A stretch of DNA of 64,000 bases from Bacillota bacterium (GTDB taxonomy: Bacteria; Bacillota_A; Clostridia; Christensenellales; Aristaeellaceae). Below are positions 57,108 to 64,000 of this stretch, piece by piece. Location: assembly GCA_023421735.1 (NCBI GenBank), contig JAEZSP010000070.1, positions 1-64,000 on the forward strand. The letters run 5' to 3'. The notes beneath the pieces were generated by a model, which worked only from the letters and a program-made list of their open reading frames with translations, was not told where the DNA came from and did not search any database. The position numbers and the translations under genes were made by a program. Each line of letters starts with the position of its first letter. The first letter of the stretch is position 1.

Positions 57108-59069
57108 ATGGCATCCTACACCGCAAAGGACATCAAAATTTTGGAGGGATTGGACGCGGTGCGCATGCGTCCGGGCATGTACATTGGCTCGACGGGTGCG
57201 CGGGGTCTTCATCACCTCATCTGGGAAATCGTCGACAATGCGATTGACGAGGTCTCAAACGGATTTGCGAACGAAATAACAGTCACGCTCAAAAAGGACG
57301 GGTCCTGCGAGGTGACGGACAACGGGCGCGGCGTGCCGACGGACATCCACCCGCAGCTGGGCATATCGGCCGTGGAGGTTGTCTATACGCAGCTCCATGC
57401 GGGCGGCAAGTTCGACAACAAATCCTATCAGTATTCGGGTGGCCTGCACGGCGTGGGTGCGTCGGTTGTCAACGCGCTCTCCGAGTGGATGACCGTTGAC
57501 GTCTATCAAAACTACAGCCACTACCGGATTCGGTTTGAATCCGTGCTCGACAAAGAGACGGGAAAAATCGTCTCCGGACGGCCCACCGGGCACCTCGAGC
57601 GGCTCGGCGGGACGACGAAACGCGGCACCGTAGTCTGCTTTAAACCGGATGCGCGGGTTTTTGAGGACGTGAACTTTCAAACGGACGTCGTCAGGCGACG
57701 CATCCGGGAACTTGCATACCTAAACGGCGGGACGCGGTTTGTCTTTACCGACGAGCGCATTCAAGACAAGGACGCGCGCCGGTGGGAATACCAGTTTGAC
57801 GGCGGACTCGCGGACTTTGTGAAATACCTGAACACCGATAAAAATCCGATCACCGATCCGATTACGTTTGAGGCAAAGAAGGACGATACGCTTGTGCGCG
57901 TGGCGATCCAGTACACGGATTCGTACACCGAGTCGATCTATTCATTTGTCAACAATGTGCCCACCGGCGAGGGCGGAACCCATGAAACGGGCTTTAAATC
58001 CGCCGTCACAAAGGCGTTTAACGACTACGCGCGGCGCACAAACATCCTCAAGGAAAAGGAAAACAACCTTTCGGGCGACGACTTCCGCGAAGGCATGACG
58101 GCGGTCGTCTTTGCCGGCGTTCGAAAGCCGCAGTTTGAAGGGCAGACGAAGGGGCGGCTCGGAAACACCGAGATCAAACCGATCGTCGAGGCGCTCTGTG
58201 TGGAACAGCTTTCATTGTATCTTGACGATCTCAAGCATCAGGAGACCGCGCAGCTGATCGTCGAAAAAGCGGTTAAGGCGGCGAAAGTGCGCGAAGCTGC
58301 GCGCAAGGCGCGCGACGTTGCCCGGCAGAAAAACCAACTGGAGGCCGCGCCGCTGGTGGGCAAGCTGTCGAGCTGCACAGGCAGAAACGCGAAGGAAAAC
58401 GAGCTGTTCATCGTCGAGGGTGATTCGGCAGGCGGTTCTGCGAAACAGGGACGCGACAGACGGTTTCAGGCGATTTTGCCGCTGCGTGGAAAGCCCTTGA
58501 ACGCCGAGAAAAAAAGGCTCGATCAGGTGTTGGCGAACGAGGAATTCCGCTCGATCATCACCGCACTCGGAACGGGCATCGGCGAGGACTTTGACCTGTC
58601 AAAGCTCAAATACAACAAAGTCATCATTCTCTCGGACGCGGATCAGGACGGCGCGCACATCCGCGCGATCCTTTTGACATTCTTTTTCCGCTACATGCGC
58701 GAGCTGGTAACAGAGGGGCACGTCTACATCGGCATGCCGCCTCTTTACAAGGTTGCAAAGGGATCGGCGACCCAGTATTGCTATGACGACCGCGATTTGC
58801 CCGCCGCGATCAAAAAGGCGGGACGCGGATACACGCTCCAACGCTACAAGGGCCTTGGCGAAATGAATCCGGAGCAATTGTGGGATACCACCATGAATCC
58901 CAACGGGCGCATGCTTACCCAGGTGAGCATTGAGGATCTGGCCGAGGCCGATCGGCGGATCACCGTGCTCATGGGCGACAAGGTGGAACCCCGGCGCGAA
59001 TACATCAGCGAGTTTGCGAACTTCAACAAGGAAGATAACTTTGTCCCCGTGACCGGGCAGGAGATGTGA
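57108..59069 (+). CDS. parE: Type IIA DNA topoisomerase subunit B (ParE/GyrB-like)
   Basis: The 653-residue ATPase subunit has the GHKL motifs LIWEIVDNAIDEV, DNGRGVPTDIHP and SGGLHGVGASVVNAL. The transducer domain has VNNVPTGEGGTHETGF, and the TOPRIM domain has FIVEGDSAGGSAKQGRD and LSDADQDGAHIRAILL. It ends with GLGEMNPEQLWDTTMNP. It powers DNA strand passage. It is paired with parC and not with dnaA/recF, so topo IV is favoured over gyrase. GGAGG lies 4-5 nt before ATG 57108; an ATG at 57093 lacks an RBS. Confidence 0.9.
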   Translation: MASYTAKDIKILEGLDAVRMRPGMYIGSTGARGLHHLIWEIVDNAIDEVSNGFANEITVTLKKDGSCEVTDNGRGVPTDIHPQLGISAVEVVYTQLHAGGKFDNKSYQYSGGLHGVGASVVNALSEWMTVDVYQNYSHYRIRFESVLDKETGKIVSGRPTGHLERLGGTTKRGTVVCFKPDARVFEDVNFQTDVVRRRIRELAYLNGGTRFVFTDERIQDKDARRWEYQFDGGLADFVKYLNTDKNPITDPITFEAKKDDTLVRVAIQYTDSYTESIYSFVNNVPTGEGGTHETGFKSAVTKAFNDYARRTNILKEKENNLSGDDFREGMTAVVFAGVRKPQFEGQTKGRLGNTEIKPIVEALCVEQLSLYLDDLKHQETAQLIVEKAVKAAKVREAARKARDVARQKNQLEAAPLVGKLSSCTGRNAKENELFIVEGDSAGGSAKQGRDRRFQAILPLRGKPLNAEKKRLDQVLANEEFRSIITALGTGIGEDFDLSKLKYNKVIILSDADQDGAHIRAILLTFFFRYMRELVTEGHVYIGMPPLYKVAKGSATQYCYDDRDLPAAIKKAGRGYTLQRYKGLGEMNPEQLWDTTMNPNGRMLTQVSIEDLAEADRRITVLMGDKVEPRREYISEFANFNKEDNFVPVTGQEM

Positions 59070-59070
59070 T

Positions 59071-61482
59071 ATGCCAAAGAAAAAGAACGACGACATTGTA
59101 TTCAGCGAGCAGATCGTCCAAAAGACAATGGAAGACGTGATGCACGATTCCATGCTCCCCTACTCCGAGTATGTCATCCTCGAGCGCGCGTTGCCGCGCG
59201 TGGAGGACGGCCTGAAACCGGTGCAGCGGCGCATCCTCTTTACCATGCACGAATTGGGCACCACCGCGGACAAGCCGCACAGAAAGTGCGCGCGCATCGT
59301 GGGCGACTGCCTTGGAAAATATCATCCGCACGGCGATACGAGCGTGTACGACGCATTGGCGCGCATGGCGCAGCCGTTTGTGATGCGCGCGCCGCTGGTC
59401 GACGGTCACGGAAACTTCGGCTCCATCGACGGGGACAGTCCTGCCGCGATGCGATACACCGAGGCGCGCATGACTGAACTGACCGCGCAGCTTTTGCGCG
59501 ACATCGACAAGGACACGGTGCCTTTTCACCTGAACTTCGACGATACGCAAAAAGAACCGGACGTACTGCCCGGGCGGTTCCCCAACCTCATTGTGAACGG
59601 TGCAAGCGGCATTGCCGTCGGCCTCGCCACAAACATCCCGCCGCACAATCTGGGCGAAGCGATCGACGCGGCGACGGCGCTCATCGACAACCCGGCGATC
59701 ACGGTCGCGGGCATCATGAAGCACCTGAAGGCACCCGATTTTCCAACCGGCGGAATCCTTGCCGCCGACGGGGAGCTTTTGCAGGCATACGAAACGGGGC
59801 GTGGCCGGCTGCAGGTACGCGCAAAGGTACACGTGGAGGACGGACTGAGCGGGCGAAAACTCCTGGTCATTACAGAAGTACCCTATCAGGTCAACAAGGC
59901 CGCAATGCTTGAAAAAATTCTGCGCGTGAGTGAGGAAAAGAAGGGGCTGTTCTCCGGCATCTACGACATCCGCGACGAGTCCGACCGCACGGGAATGCGC
60001 GCTGTGATCGAGCTAAAGCGCGACGTCGATCCGGACAAGGTGCTCAACGCGCTCTACAAGTATTCTGATTTACAGGTGACATTCGGCGTGAACATGGTCG
60101 CCATCGCGGGCGGAAAGCCGGTGCAGCTTGGGATCAAACAGATGCTCGTCCACTTCATTGCGCATCAAAAAGACGTCGTGACGCGCAGAACGAAGTACGA
60201 ACTTGAGCAGGCGGAGGCGCGTGCGCACATCCTGGAGGGACTCATCATCGCGGTCGACAACCTTGACGAGGTGATCGCGCTCATCCGCGCGAGTAAAAAC
60301 CCGCGCGAGGCGCGCGAACGATTGGTTGCGCGCTTCAAGCTGACGGAAATTCAGGCGCAGGCGATCCTGGACATGCGGCTGCAGCGGCTCACCAATCTTG
60401 AGATCATCTCCCTGCGCGAGGAATATGACAAGATCGAAAAGCTGATTGCACGGTATCATGCCATTCTCAAGAGCGAAAAAAAGCTCATGCAGGTCATAAA
60501 GGACGAAATGCTCGAAATACGCGACAAATACGCGGATGCCAGGCGCACCGAAATCGCGCCGTCCTTTGACGCCATCGTGATCGAAGCGGAGGCGCCCGCA
60601 GCCGACGAGGCGGCGGTGATTCTGAAGCGCGCAGGCTTTGTCAAGCGGATGGCGCCGCGCGTCGTTGAGAAGGCGGAACAGGCGGACGCCACCGAAGAAA
60701 CCATTCTCACGATGACCGACGAAAAGCTCCTGTTTTTCACAGATCTGGGCAACTGCTATCCCGTTTTGGTCTCGCAGATTCCCGAGTGCAGGCCGAAGGA
60801 TCGCGGGCTGGCGCTCGGCGGACTGCTCGCAGGGCTCGAGAAGGAAGAAAAACTCGTTGCGCTCATTCCCGCCGCGCAATATGAGGGCACGCTCCTGTTC
60901 GCTACGGCGGGCGGCATGGTCAAGCGCACCGCAAAAGCGGAAGTGAATGTCCGCAAAGCGCGGTTCTCGGCAATCAACCTGAAGGGAAAGGACAGACTCA
61001 TCGCCGTGACGGCAACGGAGGGATACGAAGGCTTGCTCCTTTTCTCCGAAAAGGGCATGGCGATCCACTTTGCCATCGACGAGGTTTCTCTGATGGGAAG
61101 AACCGCTGCGGGCGTCAAGGGCATGGCGCTCTCGCCGGGGGATCGCGTTGCGTTCGCGTTTGCGCAGAATGCGGAGGGCGAGGTCATTCTTGCGAGCGAC
61201 ATGGGTTACTTCAAGCGATGTCTCATTATCGACTTCGACCGCCAGGCACGCGGCGGCAAGGGCGTTAAGGCGTTTGGCTTCCTCAAGAGCGGCACAAACG
61301 GAACGTGCATCGCAGGCGCGCTGCTGGTCACGCAGCCCTATTCGTTCGACGCCATTCAGAAAAGCGGCACATCGACGCGATTTGAGACGGAGGCCGTTCA
61401 GATCGAGACGAAGGCCGGGCGTGGTCAGGCGTTTGTGATGGTCGTGATGGACGACATGATCGAGGCGCTCAAGCGCGTATAA
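59071..61482 (+). CDS. parC: Type IIA DNA topoisomerase subunit A (ParC/GyrA-like)
   Basis: The 803-residue subunit has the catalytic Tyr129 in AAMRYTEAR, the QRDR segment YHPHGDTSVYDALARMAQ, the breakage-reunion domain, and a coiled-coil gate near 350-490. The C-terminal beta-pinwheel has repeated GM.KR-type blades (GGMVKRTAKAEV, MGYFKRCLI). Near residue 720 is QARGGKG, close to the GyrA-box QRRGGKG, so gyrase-type wrapping is possible. I keep the parC name, with that doubt noted. It starts 1 nt after parE. Confidence 0.88.
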   Translation: MPKKKNDDIVFSEQIVQKTMEDVMHDSMLPYSEYVILERALPRVEDGLKPVQRRILFTMHELGTTADKPHRKCARIVGDCLGKYHPHGDTSVYDALARMAQPFVMRAPLVDGHGNFGSIDGDSPAAMRYTEARMTELTAQLLRDIDKDTVPFHLNFDDTQKEPDVLPGRFPNLIVNGASGIAVGLATNIPPHNLGEAIDAATALIDNPAITVAGIMKHLKAPDFPTGGILAADGELLQAYETGRGRLQVRAKVHVEDGLSGRKLLVITEVPYQVNKAAMLEKILRVSEEKKGLFSGIYDIRDESDRTGMRAVIELKRDVDPDKVLNALYKYSDLQVTFGVNMVAIAGGKPVQLGIKQMLVHFIAHQKDVVTRRTKYELEQAEARAHILEGLIIAVDNLDEVIALIRASKNPREARERLVARFKLTEIQAQAILDMRLQRLTNLEIISLREEYDKIEKLIARYHAILKSEKKLMQVIKDEMLEIRDKYADARRTEIAPSFDAIVIEAEAPAADEAAVILKRAGFVKRMAPRVVEKAEQADATEETILTMTDEKLLFFTDLGNCYPVLVSQIPECRPKDRGLALGGLLAGLEKEEKLVALIPAAQYEGTLLFATAGGMVKRTAKAEVNVRKARFSAINLKGKDRLIAVTATEGYEGLLLFSEKGMAIHFAIDEVSLMGRTAAGVKGMALSPGDRVAFAFAQNAEGEVILASDMGYFKRCLIIDFDRQARGGKGVKAFGFLKSGTNGTCIAGALLVTQPYSFDAIQKSGTSTRFETEAVQIETKAGRGQAFVMVVMDDMIEALKRV

Positions 61483-61538
61483 AAGTGCATCAAACTGCCC
61501 TCCGGTGAATAAGCTTCATTGCGGGGGTGGTTTTCTAT

Positions 61539-62468
61539 ATGGCGAGATTCAAGGTGGTTAAGGGAGGAACGCTGCTTGTCGGCGTCGCACTTGTGATTCT
61601 GGTAGCAGTTATCGTCATCATCGCGCTCTCCTGGTACGCCGGGCGCGACACGACGACCAGCACATCGACCGGAGCGGGGGCCGTCATGGCTCTCGCCCCG
61701 GTCGAAACTGCGCTCCTATTGAATCCTTCCACTGCGCCCGCTGAAAATGAACATACGGACGACGTCGTGTCGATTCAGTCGGAAATCATGCGGGATGAGA
61801 CGCCCGTTTCAAACGGCAAGCGCGTGCTCATTTATCACACGCATACGCACGAAGCCTACGAAATGGATTATCCCGACGAATACGTCGAGCTCGAACGCTG
61901 GCGCACGGATGACGACGAACACAACATCGTGCGCGTGGGCGCCGAATTGACGACACTTCTCGAAGCGCGCGGCTTCGAGGTCGTTCACGACGAAACGGAC
62001 AACGAACAGAACGATCTGTCAACCGCCTATGAGCGTTCACTCGTGACGCTCGACGCATATGCGGGGGAGTCGTTTGATTTATATATCGACATGCACCGCG
62101 ACGCATACACCGAGGGACAGGCGCAAACCTGTTCCTATGGGGGCGAGAGTGCCGCGAAGCTGATGGTTCTGATCGGGAGCGGCGAAAATTTCAACGTCAA
62201 ACCCTTCTATAAGCAGAATTTTGCATTTGCACAAAAATTAACGGAGGCAGTAAACGGCGTCTGTCCGGGACTTTGCCGCGACGTGATGGTCAAGACAGGG
62301 CGTTACAACCAGCACATCGGCGTCAATGCGATACTGGTCGAGGTGGGCAACAACCGCAATACGCTCGAACAGGCTCTCGCAAGCATGCCTGCGTTGGCCG
62401 ACGCGATCACACATGTAATGCTCCCCGAAGATGCGGATCAAATCATCACCGTGAGCAACGAAAACTGA
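61539..62468 (+). CDS. spoIIP: Stage II sporulation protein P
   Basis: The 309-residue protein has an N-terminal membrane anchor (about 12-35), a Thr/Ser linker, and the SpoIIP catalytic domain. The domain shows VLIYHTHTHEAYEM, FDLYIDMHRDAY and NQHIGVNAILVEVGNNRNTLEQ. SpoIIP is the amidase/endopeptidase of the SpoIID-M-P engine that thins septal peptidoglycan during engulfment; spoIID and spoIIM are not in this window. ATG at 61539 follows GGGGGTGG by 8 nt. It lies 56 bp after parC; an independent promoter is expected but not identified. Confidence 0.9.
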   Translation: MARFKVVKGGTLLVGVALVILVAVIVIIALSWYAGRDTTTSTSTGAGAVMALAPVETALLLNPSTAPAENEHTDDVVSIQSEIMRDETPVSNGKRVLIYHTHTHEAYEMDYPDEYVELERWRTDDDEHNIVRVGAELTTLLEARGFEVVHDETDNEQNDLSTAYERSLVTLDAYAGESFDLYIDMHRDAYTEGQAQTCSYGGESAAKLMVLIGSGENFNVKPFYKQNFAFAQKLTEAVNGVCPGLCRDVMVKTGRYNQHIGVNAILVEVGNNRNTLEQALASMPALADAITHVMLPEDADQIITVSNEN

Positions 62469-62489
62469 CGCACATTGACAATGACCCGT

Positions 62490-63095
62490 TCATTCGTCGA
62501 ACAGGGAGAGCTGTTGCGGGGACTGGCGTTCAATCTCGAGATGCACCTGCCCATCCGCACCGAGGATTTGTTCCGCAGCTCTGCGATCAAACAACCAGTC
62601 GTATACAGAAGAGACGATGAGCGGCATGCGCGCGTGGATCACGCGCGCTTTTTCGTCCGCTTCGCGCGTGAGAATGACGAATTCGTCCATTCCATCCGCT
62701 CCGATCCGGTATAAACCCGCCATATAAAGGACGCTGCGATCCGGGCGATGAAACAGGAAGCGTTCCTTGTTCCCATTCCATTCATAGTAACCTGTGGACG
62801 GCAAAAGGCAGCGTCTCTCCTGCGCACTTTCCCGGAACAGGAGCCATTCAAGGGCCGTTTCGGCACGCGCGTTGATCACCAAACCGCGCTCCGTGCGAAA
62901 TCCCCAGCGCATTTTGACCGCATGCGGATTTCCCCCCGCACCGCAAATCGCAGGTACGACATCCGTGGGATAGACATCGCCTCCCGCGCGCAGTGTCAAG
63001 TCTGCGCCGCCTTTTGATTCATTTTGTGCCGACTCAATTATTTTTTGCAGATTTTCACTTACATTTTCATCGCCGATTGTATATCTCCCGCACAT
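62490..63095 (-). CDS. SRAP-domain (YedK/HMCES-type) abasic-site shield
   Basis: The 201-residue protein begins MCGRYTI; Cys2, exposed after Met removal, forms the covalent link to abasic sites in this family. Other marks are VINARAETAL and CLLPSTGYYEWNG with its active-site Glu, followed by IHARMPLIV. The last residues read QLSLFDE; QLSLF matches the bacterial sliding-clamp-binding peptide. ATG at 63095 has GGAGG 5 nt upstream. It protects replication forks at damaged single-stranded DNA. Confidence 0.95.
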   Translation of the reverse strand: MCGRYTIGDENVSENLQKIIESAQNESKGGADLTLRAGGDVYPTDVVPAICGAGGNPHAVKMRWGFRTERGLVINARAETALEWLLFRESAQERRCLLPSTGYYEWNGNKERFLFHRPDRSVLYMAGLYRIGADGMDEFVILTREADEKARVIHARMPLIVSSVYDWLFDRRAAEQILGADGQVHLEIERQSPQQLSLFDE

Positions 63096-63161
63096 ACGTT
63101 CCTCCAATAAAGCGATAATACGTCAACAGATTGGCAACAAAATGAAAAACACGTTTCACCG

Positions 63162-63189
63162 TTGCATTATACTTACGTTATGTTATAAT
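63162..63189 (+). promoter_or_regulatory. Promoter of the Spo0A-like gene
   Basis: -35 TTGCAT (63162-63167), 16-nt spacer, -10 TATAAT (63184-63189), 44 bases before the ATG. It is divergent from the SRAP gene. Confidence 0.6.
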
Positions 63190-63233
63190 AATTCCGGTGG
63201 TACGATTTCTCGAATTCTATGGGTGGTGAATGA

Positions 63234-63971
63234 ATGCGAAACATTCGATTGCTGATCGCGGATCATAGCGAAAAATTCGTCAATGACGTCAAGTCCTTTT
63301 TGGGTAGAATGCCCGGAATAGACGTTGTCGGGTATTATAGAAATGGGGATCAGACCGTCAAATTCATTTCCGAGAAGGCACCCGACGCAGTCCTCTTGGG
63401 CTTGGTACTCGATGGACTCGATGGACTTTCGATCCTGAAATGGTTCAAGGGCAAAGCCCGCGCACCGGCATTTATCGTATGCACTGAGTTTACCAATGAA
63501 GTTTGCATACATCGGGCAAGCCAATACGGTGCATGCTATTTTCTATGTAAACCAGTCGCACGACATGTTCTTTATGATGCCATCGTCGACAGCGTGAATG
63601 CCATGGGACTTGATCTGACGAACGAAGTACCAACAATCGCAGAAGTCACGAAAAGCACGGACGAGATGATCAGCAACTTCCTTGCATCCAGTGGAATTCC
63701 TAAGCAATCCTCCGGTTACCGGTACCTCTGCGACGCAGCCGCCATTGTCGGCAAGAATCCGTCAATCCTGTCCGCACTAACGAAGCTTCTTTATCCTGAA
63801 ATCGCGCGCATGAACAAGTCAACACCCGCGCGGGTGGAGCGAAACATTCGATCTGCCATTTTTCACGCATATCGCCATAATAATCTACAGATCAACGGCT
63901 CAAGACCGACGAACCGAGAGTTTATTCAAATGCTAACTGATCAAATGAACGAATCAACAAGTTCAATATAA
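63234..63971 (+). CDS. Spo0A-like regulator with a degenerate receiver domain
   Basis: The 245-residue protein keeps the Spo0A layout: receiver (about 1-120), linker, and Spo0A_C DNA-binding domain (about 143-240) with SGYRYLCDAAAIVG, SALTKLLYPEIARM and RVERNIRSAIFHAY. The acceptor Asp56 is Gly (VLLGLVLDG), and one of the acidic pair is lost (D10-H11), although T84 and Lys106 remain. About 11 residues between the recognition helix and PTNREFI, present in Bacillus Spo0A, are missing. It is probably a phosphorylation-independent paralogue, the true Spo0A being elsewhere. Its role in sporulation is not proven. Confidence 0.85.
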   Translation: MRNIRLLIADHSEKFVNDVKSFLGRMPGIDVVGYYRNGDQTVKFISEKAPDAVLLGLVLDGLDGLSILKWFKGKARAPAFIVCTEFTNEVCIHRASQYGACYFLCKPVARHVLYDAIVDSVNAMGLDLTNEVPTIAEVTKSTDEMISNFLASSGIPKQSSGYRYLCDAAAIVGKNPSILSALTKLLYPEIARMNKSTPARVERNIRSAIFHAYRHNNLQINGSRPTNREFIQMLTDQMNESTSSI

Positions 63972-64000
63972 TACCTTCCAGGCTGAAAGTCAACGCGCTC

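Overview
The window reads as the chromosome of a spore-forming, GC-rich member of the Firmicutes, most likely class Clostridia. Sporulation genes support this: an uninterrupted sigK, a spoIIP, a Spo0A-family regulator and a CotF-type coat gene. So do strong GGAGG ribosome binding sites, an RNase J/YlbF pair, B-A ordered topoisomerase genes, and a serC-serA-DUF1015 operon of a kind familiar from clostridia. Codon use is biased to G/C but looks even throughout. I see no prophage, insertion sequence, CRISPR array or rRNA. The order cannot be fixed from the sequence alone.

Layout. 1-3.4 kb: 3' part of a very long secreted peptidoglycan-binding protein. 3.6-9.6 kb: radC, a small L,D-transpeptidase, HAD and GNAT enzymes, cardiolipin synthase, a YbaK deacylase and sigK. 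9.6-14 kb: rnj-ylbF-mltG, then a rseC-like gene with thioredoxin. 14-20 kb: an oxidoreductase, a 989-residue membrane protein carrying 13 Cys/His repeats, and a CapA-like protein. 20-28 kb: small coat-type proteins, YitT, and an L,D-transpeptidase/MFS/GDPD operon. 28-32.4 kb: a NAGPA-like protein, thpR/ACT pair, DUF523 and a hexapeptide acyltransferase. 32.3-33 kb: four tRNA genes with their own promoter and terminator, then an apparently structured non-coding stretch. 33-41.5 kb: WG-repeat protein, D-Ala-D-Ala carboxypeptidase, MATE pump, serine biosynthesis and an rRNA/tRNA methyltransferase. 41.5-50.5 kb: AraC/flavodoxin/GyrI-like cluster, S51 peptidase, a sugar-acid operon (PfkB kinase, gnd, LarA-like) and an SsuABC/TauABC-like transporter. 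50.6-57 kb: TIM-barrel isomerase, dapA, GNAT, HAD, guaA, MazG and a pentapeptide-repeat protein. 57-64 kb: parE-parC, spoIIP, a SRAP-domain protein and a Spo0A-like regulator.

Themes. Envelope and spore biology dominate: two L,D-transpeptidases, mltG, a DD-carboxypeptidase, SpoIIP, several PG-binding/SH3/Ig-like secreted proteins, and dapA, whose product feeds both diaminopimelate and dipicolinate.

The parts most worth a second look are: the 13-fold HxxxxC...CxxC repeat protein; a Spo0A-family protein whose phospho-acceptor Asp56 is Gly; a GMP synthase whose glutaminase histidine is lost; a SRAP protein ending in a sliding-clamp peptide QLSLF; a pentapeptide-repeat protein divergent from topoisomerase genes; a dispersed ~170-bp repeat with inverted ends, found twice, each copy starting at a gene's stop codon; and hairpins that would mask the ribosome binding sites of sigK and the DD-carboxypeptidase.
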